NCBI RefSeq assembly: GCF_009208735.1
Contig: NZ_WFLJ01000017.1
Coordinates: 112,140 to 176,139 of the forward strand
DNA length: 64,000 nt
Direction: 5' to 3'
From: Janthinobacterium rivuli
Lineage (GTDB): Bacteria > Pseudomonadota > Gammaproteobacteria > Burkholderiales > Burkholderiaceae_D
The position numbers and the translations under genes are program-made. This document shows, piece after piece, positions 25,452 to 35,830 of the stretch (positions are counted from its first letter, which is position 1; each line of letters opens with the position of its first letter). The notes beneath the pieces were generated by a model. That model was given only the letters and a program-made list of their open reading frames with translations, ran no database searches and was not told the DNA's origin.

Positions 25452-26359
25452 TGGCCAGCGTGCAACAGGATGGCGTGACCTTCGGCGACTGGATGCAAGC
25501 GACCCAGTCCGGCGTGGAAAGCCGGCTCGACCAATTTTTGCCTGCGGTCGACGCCGTGCCGCACAAGCTGCACGCGGCCATGCGCTATGCGCTGCTGGGC
25601 GGCGGCAAGCGCGTGCGCCCGCTGCTGGTGATGGCGGCCGGCGAATTGTTTGATGCCGATCAAGATACCCTCGCGCGCGCAGCTTGCGCGCTGGAAATGA
25701 TTCACGTGTATTCGCTCGTGCATGACGACATGCCATGCATGGATGACGATGCCTTGCGCCGTGGCAAGCCCACTGTGCACATCGCCTACGACGAAGCGAC
25801 GGCCCTGCTGGTCGGCGACGCGCTGCAATCGCAGGCGTTCATGCTGCTGGCCGATGGCGCGGCCATTCCGCCGGCGCGGCAAATGGCCATGGTCAAGCTG
25901 CTGGCGCACGCCTCCGGGTCAGGCGGCATGTGCGGCGGCCAGGCGATCGACCTCGACAGTGTCGGCCTGGCCTTGACCTTGCCGCAGCTGGAACAGATGC
26001 ATCAACTCAAAACGGGCGCCTTGCTGCGCGCGGCCGTGATCCTCGGCGCGCTGGCCGGCAAGGACTTGACGCCAGACGAGATGACGGCGCTGAACGCCTA
26101 TGCGCGCGCCGTCGGGCTGGCGTTCCAGGTGGTCGACGATGTGCTCGACGCGACGGCCGACTCGGCCACCCTGGGCAAGACGGCGGGCAAGGATGCGGCC
26201 GCCAACAAGCCTACTTACGTATCGATACTGGGGCTGGAACCATCGAGAGCCCTGGCAGAACAATTGCGGTGCGACGCCCATGCGGCGCTGGCGCCATTCG
26301 GGGACAAGGCACGCCGTCTGCGCGAGCTGGCGGACCTGGTCGTGCAGCGGAAGGCATAA
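25448..26359 (+). CDS. ispA: Farnesyl diphosphate synthase
   Basis: 303 residues. An all-alpha prenyltransferase joining dimethylallyl and isopentenyl diphosphate to geranyl then farnesyl diphosphate. The first Asp-rich motif is DDMPCMDDD, the second is VDDVLD; GGGKRVRPLL is the substrate-binding stretch. The start at 25448 overlaps the xseB stop (ATGA); a second ATG follows directly at 25451. It is immediately followed by dxs with no gap, so precursor supply and prenyl chain building are encoded together. Prenyl products feed UbiA, encoded at 53706. Confidence 0.95.
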   Translation: MMASVQQDGVTFGDWMQATQSGVESRLDQFLPAVDAVPHKLHAAMRYALLGGGKRVRPLLVMAAGELFDADQDTLARAACALEMIHVYSLVHDDMPCMDDDALRRGKPTVHIAYDEATALLVGDALQSQAFMLLADGAAIPPARQMAMVKLLAHASGSGGMCGGQAIDLDSVGLALTLPQLEQMHQLKTGALLRAAVILGALAGKDLTPDEMTALNAYARAVGLAFQVVDDVLDATADSATLGKTAGKDAAANKPTYVSILGLEPSRALAEQLRCDAHAALAPFGDKARRLRELADLVVQRKA

Positions 26360-28228
26360 ATGAAACTGTTAGAAACCATCAATGAACCAGCGCAAGTGCG
26401 CAAGCTGGCCCGCTCGCAACTGGTGCCGCTGGCGCAGGAATTGCGCAGTTTCCTGCTCGACTCCGTCTCCAAGACGGGCGGCCACTTGTCGTCCAACCTG
26501 GGCACGGTCGAGCTGACCGTCGCGCTGCACTATGTGTTCAACACACCGCACGACCGCATCGTCTGGGACGTCGGCCATCAGACCTATTCGCACAAGATCC
26601 TCACGGGCCGCCGCGAGCGCATGCACACCTTGCGCCAGAAGGATGGCATCTCCGGCTTCCCGAAGCGCGACGAGAGCGAATACGACACCTTCGGCACGGC
26701 GCACTCGTCGACGTCCATTTCCGCCGCGCTGGGCATGGCGCAGGCCGCCAAGATCAAGGGCGACCCGCTGCACGCGATCGCCGTGATCGGCGACGGCTCG
26801 ATGACGGCCGGCATGGCCTTCGAGGCGATGAACAATGCGGGCGTGCAGGAAGACGTCAACCTGCTGGTGATCCTGAATGACAACGACATGTCGATCTCGC
26901 CGCCCGTGGGCGCGCTGAACCGCCACCTGGCGCGATTGATGTCGGGCCAGTTCTACGCGGCGGCGAAAAATGTCGGCAAGTCCGTCTTGCCCGGCCCCGT
27001 GCTGGAATTGGCGAAGCGCTTTGAAGAGCACGCCAAAGGCATGGTCGTGCCCGCCACCATGTTCGAGGAATTCGGTTTCAATTACATCGGCCCCATCGAT
27101 GGCCACGACCTCGATTCGCTGATCCCGACCTTGCAAAATATCAAGCAATTGAAGGGCCCGCAATTCCTGCACGTGGTGACCAAGAAGGGGCAAGGCTACA
27201 AGCTGGCCGAGGCGGAACCTATCCTGTACCACGGCACGCCGAAGTTCAATCCCCTGGAAGGCATCAAGCCGGCCACGGCGCCGGGCAAGATGACGTACAC
27301 GGAAGTGTTCGGCAACTGGCTGTGCGACATGGCCGCCCACGACAAGCGCCTGGTGGGCATCACGCCGGCCATGCGCGAAGGCTCGGGCATGGTCAAGTTC
27401 GAACAGCAGTTCCCCAACCGCTACTTTGACGTCGGCATCGCCGAGCAGCATTCCGTGACCTTCGGCGCCGGTCTCGCCTGCGAAGGCTTGAAGCCCGTCG
27501 TCGCCATCTATTCGACCTTCCTGCAACGCGCCTACGATCAGCTGATCCACGACGTGGCCCTGCAAAACCTGGACGTGACGTTCGCCCTGGACCGCGCCGG
27601 CCTGGTGGGCGCCGACGGCGCCACGCATGCGGGCAACTACGACATGGCCTTCCTGCGCTGCATCCCGAACATGGTCATCATGGCCGCGTCGGATGAAAAC
27701 GAATGCCGGCAAATGCTGACCACGGGCTACCACTATCCGGGCCCGGCCGCGATCCGCTATCCGCGCGGTGCCGGTGCCGGTGCCGCCATCGTGCCGGAAC
27801 TGACCAGCATCGAGATCGGCAAGGGCGAGATCAAGCGTCACGGCAAGCGCGTCGCCATCCTGGCCTTCGGCTCGATGGTGGCACCGAGCGTGGCGGCAGG
27901 CGAGAAGCTCGACGCGACGGTGGCCAACATGCGTTTCGTCAAGCCGCTCGACGTGGCGCTGGTGAAACAGCTCGCGGCGGAACACGATTACCTGGTGACG
28001 GTGGAAGAGGGCTGCATCATGGGCGGCGCCGGCTCGGCCGTGGCCGAGGCGCTGGCCGCCGAGGGCATCGTCAAGCCGATTTTGATGCTGGGCTTGCCCG
28101 ACGTCTTCATCGACCATGGCGACCCCGTGCAATTGCTGAAAAGCGTGGGCCTGGACGCCACCGGCATCGCTGCGTCGATCGAGCAGCGCTTTGGCGGCAC
28201 GCAGCCGCGCCTGGTGGTGGTCAGCTAA
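26360..28228 (+). CDS. dxs: 1-deoxy-D-xylulose-5-phosphate synthase
   Basis: 622 residues, normal length. A thiamine-diphosphate enzyme that makes deoxyxylulose 5-phosphate from pyruvate and glyceraldehyde 3-phosphate, first step of the MEP isoprenoid path and also a precursor of thiazole for ThiG. Features: [16 protein letters not shown] (cofactor His), [18 protein letters not shown] and [11 protein letters not shown] (ThDP/Mg motif), and the transketolase pyrimidine domain with [11 protein letters not shown] and [15 protein letters not shown]. The ATG follows the ispA TAA directly. Its last 8 bp overlap the end of the convergent lacI-type gene. Confidence 0.98.
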   Translation: MKLLETINEPAQVRKLARSQLVPLAQELRSFLLDSVSKTGGHLSSNLGTVELTVALHYVFNTPHDRIVWDVGHQTYSHKILTGRRERMHTLRQKDGISGFPKRDESEYDTFGTAHSSTSISAALGMAQAAKIKGDPLHAIAVIGDGSMTAGMAFEAMNNAGVQEDVNLLVILNDNDMSISPPVGALNRHLARLMSGQFYAAAKNVGKSVLPGPVLELAKRFEEHAKGMVVPATMFEEFGFNYIGPIDGHDLDSLIPTLQNIKQLKGPQFLHVVTKKGQGYKLAEAEPILYHGTPKFNPLEGIKPATAPGKMTYTEVFGNWLCDMAAHDKRLVGITPAMREGSGMVKFEQQFPNRYFDVGIAEQHSVTFGAGLACEGLKPVVAIYSTFLQRAYDQLIHDVALQNLDVTFALDRAGLVGADGATHAGNYDMAFLRCIPNMVIMAASDENECRQMLTTGYHYPGPAAIRYPRGAGAGAAIVPELTSIEIGKGEIKRHGKRVAILAFGSMVAPSVAAGEKLDATVANMRFVKPLDVALVKQLAAEHDYLVTVEEGCIMGGAGSAVAEALAAEGIVKPILMLGLPDVFIDHGDPVQLLKSVGLDATGIAASIEQRFGGTQPRLVVVS

Positions 28229-29243
28229 GGGCCGATGCTGGCGGCGCGGTCGATGCGCGCACCACCAGCTCGGGTGCGGGCGCGATGCGCATGGTCGCCA
28301 CAGCCTGCGGCTGGGCGATCAATTCGAGCAGCAGTGCCACCGACATGGCAGCCGCCTGCGCGGTCGGCACCGCCACTGTGGTCAGGGCGGGGCGGGCCTG
28401 GTGCGCGCCCTGGATATCGGTCAGACCGATCACCGACAATTGCTGCGGTACCTTGATGCCCAGGTCCGCCGCCGCATGCATCAGGCCCAGCGCCGGTAAG
28501 TCATTGGTGGCAAACACGGCCGTGATCGATGGCGTGGCGGCCAGCATCGCGGCGCCCGCCTGCAGGCCGCCTTCGACCGAATCATGTACCATCATTCTGC
28601 GCACCACCGCATCGGCATGGCCCAGTTCAAGCAGCGCATCGTTAAAGCCACGTTCACGCTCGGCGTGCACGCAGCTGATGCCGCCACCGACCAGCACGCC
28701 GATCTTGCGGTGTCCCAGCGCGATCAAATGGCGCGCCGCCAGCGCACCTGCCAAATGAAAATCGACCGCGACGCACGGCAGGCCCGGGGGCTGGTGCGGT
28801 TTCTCCCACATGCCCAGCACCACGGTGGCGCCGCGCCGCGTGGTGGTCTGCAAATCTTCGATGCAGATATTGGCATTCATCACCAGCACGCCGTCGGACA
28901 GGGTGCCGGCGATCTGGTCCAGGTAGGCGCGGCCGATATCGGGATCGTCATTGGTATTGCAGACGATCAGGAAGCGGCCGTGCTGGCGCGCCGCCTGTTC
29001 GGCCGCCAGCGCGTATTCAGGATAAAACGGATTGGCGATGCTCGACACAATCAGCGCCAGGGTGGGAGCACGGCCCTCGGCCAGCGCGCGCGCAGTCAGG
29101 TGCGGCCGGTAGTCGAGCGCTTCGACGGCGGCAAGCACGCGCGCGCGCGTTTCCTCGCCGACCTTGCCGCGCTGGCGCAGGACGTTCGAGACGGTGGCGG
29201 ACGTGACGCCGGCGCGCTGGGCAACTTGGGACAGGGTGGTCAT
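28221..29243 (-). CDS. LacI family transcriptional regulator of the beta-galactoside cassette
   Basis: 340 residues. The N-terminal helix-turn-helix is [22 protein letters not shown] (3-24), followed by the hinge helix (about 48-58, LTARALAEG). The rest is a periplasmic-binding-protein-like sensor domain ([36 protein letters not shown]). It is transcribed away from the ATPase-GH42-transporter operon, and a perfect 16-bp LacI-type palindrome lies in that operon's leader, so it most probably represses the operon in the absence of a galactoside. Its 3' end overlaps dxs by 8 bp. Confidence 0.93.
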   Translation of the reverse strand: MTTLSQVAQRAGVTSATVSNVLRQRGKVGEETRARVLAAVEALDYRPHLTARALAEGRAPTLALIVSSIANPFYPEYALAAEQAARQHGRFLIVCNTNDDPDIGRAYLDQIAGTLSDGVLVMNANICIEDLQTTTRRGATVVLGMWEKPHQPPGLPCVAVDFHLAGALAARHLIALGHRKIGVLVGGGISCVHAERERGFNDALLELGHADAVVRRMMVHDSVEGGLQAGAAMLAATPSITAVFATNDLPALGLMHAAADLGIKVPQQLSVIGLTDIQGAHQARPALTTVAVPTAQAAAMSVALLLELIAQPQAVATMRIAPAPELVVRASTAPPASALS

Positions 29244-29347
29244 GGGTGGGGGATCGGTAGCATGCCTGCATTCAACAGGGTTCGGCGGTCGCTGTCAATG
29301 TCCGCTTGCCTGACAAAGGTATTGCTGCAACGCGTCACAGGATTAGA

Positions 29348-29376
29348 TTGCCTGAAAAAAAATTCTTTGCTATATT
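29348..29376 (+). promoter_or_regulatory. Sigma70 promoter of the beta-galactoside operon
   Basis: TTGCCT (29348-29353), a 17-bp spacer, and TATATT (29371-29376). Predicted start near 29383, giving a 116-nt leader that contains the hairpin CACGC-AAAAGA-GCGTG (29419-29434) and the LacI-type operator. The operator lies about 85 bp downstream of the start site, which would imply a roadblock unless a second promoter is used. Confidence 0.65.
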
Positions 29377-29467
29377 CTTTTCAAACGAGCGTATGCGAAA
29401 CCATAATAATAAAAAAAACACGCAAAAGAGCGTGCCTGCTTAGCCTGGCACTTTTTTAAGGTGACAT

Positions 29468-29483
29468 GGTTAAGCGCTTAACC
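29468..29483. promoter_or_regulatory. Perfect LacI-type operator palindrome
   Basis: GGTTAAGCGCTTAACC is a perfect 16-bp palindrome with a central CG, the hallmark of LacI/GalR-family operators. It lies 15 nt before the ATPase start, between the divergent regulator and the operon. Confidence 0.85.
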
Positions 29484-29498
29484 TATTGGAGACCAGGA

Positions 29499-30650
<1,152 letters not shown>

Positions 30651-30660
30651 GAGTGTAGTC

Positions 30661-32607
30661 ATGCGTTTAGGAGTCTGTTACTACCCGGAACATTGGCCCG
30701 AATCGATGTGGGAGGACGATGCGCGGCGCATGAAGGCGATGGGGATTGCCCAGGTGCGCATAGGCGAGTTCGCCTGGAGCCGGATCGAACCGGAGGCGGG
30801 CAAGCTGCAGTGGGCGTGGCTCGACCGCGCCATCGACGTGCTGGGCGCGGCCGGCCTGGAAGTGGTGATGTCGACGCCGACGGCCACGCCGCCGAAGTGG
30901 CTGATCGACCTGCACCCCGACATCCTGCCGATCGACGCTGACGGCCGCGCGCGCGCCTTCGGTTCGCGCCGCCATTACGATTTTTCCTCGAACGCGTATT
31001 TCGAAGCATCGCAGCGTATCGTTACCATGCTCGCCGAGCGCTACGGCCAGCATCCGGCCGTCACTGCCTGGCAGACCGACAATGAATATGGCTGCCACCA
31101 GACCGTGGTCAGTTATTCGCCCGACGCGGTGGCGCGTTTCCGCGACTGGCTGCGCACCCGTTACACCACTATCGCCGCGCTGAACGCGGCCTGGGGTACG
31201 GTATTCTGGAGCATGGAGTACACGAGTTTCGAGCAGATCGACGCACCCATCGGCACCGTCACCGAAGCCCAACCTGCGCACCGCATGGACTACCGCCGTT
31301 TTGCGTCGAGTGAAGTGGCACGCTACAACCGCATGCAGGTCGAGATACTGCGCCGCCATGCGCCGGGCCGCGTGATGGTGCATAACTTCATGCAGAATTT
31401 TTTTGAATTCGACCACTATCCGGTCGCCGCCGACCTTGACGCGGCCACCTGGGACAGCTATCCGCTGGGCGCCCTGGAAGAATTCTGGTTCTCGCCTGAA
31501 CTGAAGGCGCGCTGGCTGCGTACCGGCCACCCTGATTTCGCATCGTTCAACCACGACCTGTACCGCGGCATGTCGAAGCAGGCGTTCTGGGTCATGGAGC
31601 AGCAGCCGGGTCCCGTCAACTGGGCCAAGTGGAATCCTGCGCCGCTGCCCGGCATGGTGCGCCTGTGGAGCTGGGAGGCGTTTGCCCACGGCGCCGGCTG
31701 CGTGTCGTATTTCCGCTGGCGTCAGTGCCCGTTCGGCCAGGAACAGCTGCATGCCGGCCTGAATACGCCCGACAACCTGCTCGATATCGGCGGTGCCGAA
31801 GCGATGCGGGTGTCGCAGGAGTTGCAATTGATCAGCAAGCACGATGCGACCGTGTCGACCAGGGTCGCACTGGTGTTCGACTATGAAGCCAAGTGGCTGT
31901 TCGAAGTGCATCCGCAAGCCCATGACTTCCAGTACGGTCCGCTTGTATTCGAATATTATTCGGCCTTGCGCTCGCTTGGTTTCGATGTTGACGTGATTCC
32001 GACTTCGAGCAAGTTCGACGGCTACAGCCTGATCGTCGTGCCGCCGCTGCCGGTGTTGCCGGACGACTTGCCGCAGCGCTTGCAGGACAGTGGCGCGCAG
32101 GTGGTGTTTGCACCGCGCAGCGGCTCGAAAACGGTGGACCTGAGCATTCCGTCCAACCTGGGACCGGGACCGCTGGCGCAGCAGTTACCGATGCGCGTGT
32201 GGCGCGTCGATGCGATGCGTCCTGGCACGCAGGTACCGGTGCAGTGGGGCCGCCAGCAGGGCCAGGCGCGCATCTGGCGGGATTTGATCGAGGTGGCGGG
32301 CGCCACCGAAGTGGTGGCGACGTTCGACGACGGCCATCCGGCCATCGTGCGCCGCCAGCGCCTGCATTACCTGGCGGCCATCTTTGACGAGCCGCTGCTG
32401 CGCGACTACCTGGCGTCTGTGGCGAAGGAAGCGCTCTTGCCGGTCTCGCGCCTAGACGATGGCATGCGCATCAGCCGTCGCGGCGACTTGACGTATGTGT
32501 TCAATTATGGCGATGTACCGCTCGATGCGCCGCACCCGCCAGTAGCGACGTTTGTGATAGGAGGGGCGCAAGTGCCACCGCAAGGCGTGTCGGTATTTCA
32601 AGTTTAA
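30661..32607 (+). CDS. Beta-galactosidase, glycoside hydrolase family 42
   Basis: 648 residues. The TIM-barrel N-terminus MRLGVCYYPEHW is the GH42 signature start. Probable acid/base is E142 in WQTDNEYG and nucleophile E313 in WVMEQQPGP. A trimerisation domain (about 390-590, LVFDYEAKWLFE, LIVVPPLPVLPDD) and a small C-terminal beta domain follow. It has no signal peptide, so it hydrolyses imported beta-galactosides in the cytoplasm. GGAG lies 8 nt before the ATG. The surrounding uptake genes indicate oligosaccharide import, for example galacto-oligosaccharides or plant galactans; lactose is possible. Confidence 0.95.
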   Translation: MRLGVCYYPEHWPESMWEDDARRMKAMGIAQVRIGEFAWSRIEPEAGKLQWAWLDRAIDVLGAAGLEVVMSTPTATPPKWLIDLHPDILPIDADGRARAFGSRRHYDFSSNAYFEASQRIVTMLAERYGQHPAVTAWQTDNEYGCHQTVVSYSPDAVARFRDWLRTRYTTIAALNAAWGTVFWSMEYTSFEQIDAPIGTVTEAQPAHRMDYRRFASSEVARYNRMQVEILRRHAPGRVMVHNFMQNFFEFDHYPVAADLDAATWDSYPLGALEEFWFSPELKARWLRTGHPDFASFNHDLYRGMSKQAFWVMEQQPGPVNWAKWNPAPLPGMVRLWSWEAFAHGAGCVSYFRWRQCPFGQEQLHAGLNTPDNLLDIGGAEAMRVSQELQLISKHDATVSTRVALVFDYEAKWLFEVHPQAHDFQYGPLVFEYYSALRSLGFDVDVIPTSSKFDGYSLIVVPPLPVLPDDLPQRLQDSGAQVVFAPRSGSKTVDLSIPSNLGPGPLAQQLPMRVWRVDAMRPGTQVPVQWGRQQGQARIWRDLIEVAGATEVVATFDDGHPAIVRRQRLHYLAAIFDEPLLRDYLASVAKEALLPVSRLDDGMRISRRGDLTYVFNYGDVPLDAPHPPVATFVIGGAQVPPQGVSVFQV

Positions 32608-32673
32608 TCAGTTTCAATAGCGAACATAGATTCGCACCGTGATGGTAGTCCGTGATCATACCAAGGAGACAAG

Positions 32674-33918
32674 ATGAAACGCATGATGCAAGCAGGATTG
32701 TTATCGGCCGCCGTACTGGCGGCGGGCATGAACGTGGCGGCCCAGGCCGCTACCCTGGCCGTCAATATCGCCTTCAAAGGTGCCAGCCAGCGCACCGTCT
32801 GGCAATCCACACTCGACGAATTCAAGAAAGCCAACCCGGACGTGGAATTGAAGGTGGCCTTCGTCGATGAGGAGGCGTACAAGATCCAGCTGCCGAACTG
32901 GCTGTCGAGCCAGGCGCCCGACATCGTCACCTGGCACAACGGCGAGCGCATGGCTTATTACGCCAGTCGCGGCCTGTTCGAAGATCTGAGCGGCGACTGG
33001 GCCAGGAACAACTGGAACGACACCTATGCGTCGAGCAAGGAAGCCTCGTCGTACAAGGGCAAGCAGTACGCGATGCCGACCGTCTACTACTCGTGGGGCA
33101 TGTTCTACCGCAAGGACCTGTTCCAGAAGGCGGGCATCGCGGGCGAGCCGAAGACCTGGGCTGAATTCATGGAAGCGAACAAGAAACTCAAGGCAGCCGG
33201 CATCAGCCCGATCGCCGTCGGTGGTCGCGACGCCTGGACCCTGGCCGGCTGGTTCGATTATCTCGACCTGCGCATCAATGGCTATGCTTTCCACCAGCAA
33301 CTGATGAATGGCGAGATTGCCTACACCGATGCGCGCGTGAAAAAGGTCTACAGCACCTGGAAGACTTTGCTCGACAATAAATACTTCATCGACAATCCGC
33401 TGTCCTATGACCTGGACGCGGCGCAACCGTTCGTGTTCCAGGGTAAGGCGGCGATGATGTTGATGGGTACCTTTATCGCCAAGGGCTTTCCGCCCAAGCA
33501 GCAGGCGGTGATGGGTTACTTCCAGTTCCCGACCATCGACCCGGCCATCGTCGGCGCAGAGGAAGGCCCGATCGAGTCGATGCATATCCCGAGCCGCGCC
33601 AAGAACAAGGTCGATGCGCGCCGCTTCCTGGCGTTTGTCGGCACGCCGGCCATCAGCGCCAGACTGGCCGAGGGCTTGGGTTCCCTGCCGGCCAACAGCA
33701 AGTCGGCGCCGCCGGAAGAGCCGATCGCGCGTATCGGCTTCGACATCCTGTCCAATACCAAGGGCGGCATCGCCCAGTTCTATGACCGCGACATGACCAA
33801 GGAAATGGCGGACGAAGGCATGAAGGGCATGCAGAAATTCATCAACGATCCGAACGCACTGGATGAGATCCTGGCGCAGCTCGAGCGTACGCGCAAGCGC
33901 ATCTACAAAAAATCGTGA
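32674..33918 (+). CDS. Sugar ABC transporter substrate-binding protein
   Basis: 414 residues, family 1 solute-binding protein. Signal peptide at 1-25 (GLLSAAVLAAGMNVAAQA). The mature start ATLAVNIAFKGASQR and the middle stretch IVTWHNGERMAYYASRGLFEDL are typical of the periplasmic oligosaccharide-binding cluster. AAGGAGA lies 7 nt before the ATG. There is no lipobox cysteine, so it is a free periplasmic protein. It delivers the sugar to the two permeases that follow. Confidence 0.93.
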   Translation: MKRMMQAGLLSAAVLAAGMNVAAQAATLAVNIAFKGASQRTVWQSTLDEFKKANPDVELKVAFVDEEAYKIQLPNWLSSQAPDIVTWHNGERMAYYASRGLFEDLSGDWARNNWNDTYASSKEASSYKGKQYAMPTVYYSWGMFYRKDLFQKAGIAGEPKTWAEFMEANKKLKAAGISPIAVGGRDAWTLAGWFDYLDLRINGYAFHQQLMNGEIAYTDARVKKVYSTWKTLLDNKYFIDNPLSYDLDAAQPFVFQGKAAMMLMGTFIAKGFPPKQQAVMGYFQFPTIDPAIVGAEEGPIESMHIPSRAKNKVDARRFLAFVGTPAISARLAEGLGSLPANSKSAPPEEPIARIGFDILSNTKGGIAQFYDRDMTKEMADEGMKGMQKFINDPNALDEILAQLERTRKRIYKKS

Positions 33919-33939
33919 TGACCGGGCCAGGCTGACGAC

Positions 33940-34872
33940 ATGCATACCTCTACTCTCGGCGCCAGCGGCGCCGACGGCCCAGCAACGCGGGTGCCACGCC
34001 GGCCCGTGCGCTGGTGGGCCGCGCCCGCGTTCAAACGACACCGTGCCGCCGCGCTGTTCCTCGCCCCGGCCTGCCTGCTGGTCGGGCTGTACGTGGTCTA
34101 TCCTATCCTGTACACCATCTACCTGAGCTTTTTCGAGTGGGATGGCTTGGCACTGAAGACCTTCGTCGGCCTGGCCAATTACCAGGAACTGTTTCATACG
34201 GACACGTTCTTCACCGCCCTGAAAAACAACTTCCTGTGGCTGGTGCTGTTCTTGCTGGCGCCTCCCGCAGGTCTGGCCGTGGCCCTGTACCTGAACCAGC
34301 AGGTGCGCGGTATCCGTCTGATCAAGTCGCTGTTCTTCGCCCCCTTCGTGCTGTCTGGCGTGGTGGTGGGCTTGATCTTCAGCTGGTTCTATGACCCGAC
34401 TTTTGGTTTGCTTGCATTGATACTCGGCCATGGCGTGCCGGTGCTGGGAGACCCGCGCTATGTGAGCTACGGCATCATCTTCGCCGCGCTATGGCCGCAA
34501 ACCGCCTATTGCATGATTCTCTTCCTGACCGGCCTGACCTCGATCAACTCGGAGCAGGTCGAGGCGGCGCGCATGGAGGGCGCCAGGGGCTGGAAGATGC
34601 TGATCCACGTGATCCTGCCGCAGCTGCGCCCGAGCACTTTCATGGCCGTGGTGGTGACCATCATCGGCGCGCTGCGCAGCTTCGATCTGATTTCCGTGAT
34701 GAGCGGCGGCGGGCCGTTTGAAAGCTCGACCGTGCTGGCCTATTACTCGTATGACCAGGCCATCAAGTATTACCGCCAGGGCTATTCGGCCGCCGTTGCC
34801 GTGGTGCTGTTCGCCATGATGCTGGTGTATATCGTGTATCACCTCAAGCGCATGCTGCGCACAGAACAGTAA
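33940..34872 (+). CDS. Sugar ABC transporter permease (MalF type)
   Basis: 310 residues, six predicted helices after a 40-residue basic cytoplasmic N-terminus. The EAA loop that contacts the ATPase is seen as EQVEAARMEGARGWKMLIHVI. LFLAPACLLVGLYVVYPILY is the first helix. It starts 21 nt after the binding-protein gene and pairs with the permease at 34882. Confidence 0.93.
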   Translation: MHTSTLGASGADGPATRVPRRPVRWWAAPAFKRHRAAALFLAPACLLVGLYVVYPILYTIYLSFFEWDGLALKTFVGLANYQELFHTDTFFTALKNNFLWLVLFLLAPPAGLAVALYLNQQVRGIRLIKSLFFAPFVLSGVVVGLIFSWFYDPTFGLLALILGHGVPVLGDPRYVSYGIIFAALWPQTAYCMILFLTGLTSINSEQVEAARMEGARGWKMLIHVILPQLRPSTFMAVVVTIIGALRSFDLISVMSGGGPFESSTVLAYYSYDQAIKYYRQGYSAAVAVVLFAMMLVYIVYHLKRMLRTEQ

Positions 34873-34881
34873 AGGGTTGCC

Positions 34882-35733
34882 ATGTATCCGATGCCTGTCG
34901 ATAAGTGGAAGCCGTGGAACCGGCGTCTGTATAAATTGTCGCTGCCGCTGGCGCTGGTGATCTGGCTGCTGCCCATGATCGCCGTGTTGCTGACGTCCTT
35001 GCGCTCCACCGAAGAACTGATGGAAGGTAATTACTGGGGCTGGCCGCGTGACCTGTCGCTGTGGGCCAATTACCACGAGGCACTGACGGCCTCGCCGATG
35101 CTGCATTATTTCTGGAACAGCGTGCTGATCACGGTGCCATCGGTGATCGGTTCGATCGCACTGGCGGCGATGGCCGGTTTTGCCCTGTCGACCTACAAGT
35201 TCAAGGGCAACACTTTTTTATTTGCCACCTTTGTCGCCTGTAACTTCGTGCCCGTGCAGATACTGATGATTCCGGTGCGCAATATGTCGCTCGACTTTGG
35301 CGTGTTCAACACGGTGCAGGGCCTGGTGCTGTTCCATGTGGCGTTCCAGACCGGTTTTTGCACCTTGTTCCTGCGTAACTTCATCAAGCAGCTGCCGTTC
35401 GAGCTGATCGAAGCGGCGCGCATCGAAGGCGCCGGAGAATGGACTATCTTTACCAGGGTGATCCTGCCGCTGATCCGCCCAGCCCTGGCCGCGCTGGGTA
35501 TCCTGGTGTTTACCTTCGTGTGGAACGACTATTTCTGGGCCCTGTGCCTGACGCAAGGCGACAGCGCTGCACCGATCACGGTCGGCGTGGCGGGCCTGAA
35601 AGGGCAGTGGACCACGGCCTGGAACCTGGTCTCGGCCGGTTCCATCCTGGCGGCCCTGCCATCGGTGCTGATGTTCTTCCTGATGCAGAAGCATTTTGTT
35701 GCCGGTCTCACCTTCGGCGCCACCAAGGGTTAA
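34882..35733 (+). CDS. Sugar ABC transporter permease (MalG type)
   Basis: 283 residues, six predicted helices. The EAA loop reads ELIEAARIEGAGEWTIFTRVI, and the C-terminus GLTFGATKG is typical for MalG-type permeases of the CUT1 class. It starts 9 nt after its partner with AAAGGG before the ATG and ends the operon. The 97-bp gap after it holds a -10-like TACAAT at 35778 and a small hairpin CCCGA/TCGGG at 35785-35806, probably belonging to the FUSC gene. Confidence 0.93.
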   Translation: MYPMPVDKWKPWNRRLYKLSLPLALVIWLLPMIAVLLTSLRSTEELMEGNYWGWPRDLSLWANYHEALTASPMLHYFWNSVLITVPSVIGSIALAAMAGFALSTYKFKGNTFLFATFVACNFVPVQILMIPVRNMSLDFGVFNTVQGLVLFHVAFQTGFCTLFLRNFIKQLPFELIEAARIEGAGEWTIFTRVILPLIRPALAALGILVFTFVWNDYFWALCLTQGDSAAPITVGVAGLKGQWTTAWNLVSAGSILAALPSVLMFFLMQKHFVAGLTFGATKG

Positions 35734-35830
35734 TTCCCGTACGTAGTATCACGCTGCCGCCGTCAGCGCGCGCCCCTTACAATACCCGAACGACAACAGA
35801 GTCGGGCATTTGGGTAGATAAGGGCGCGCA

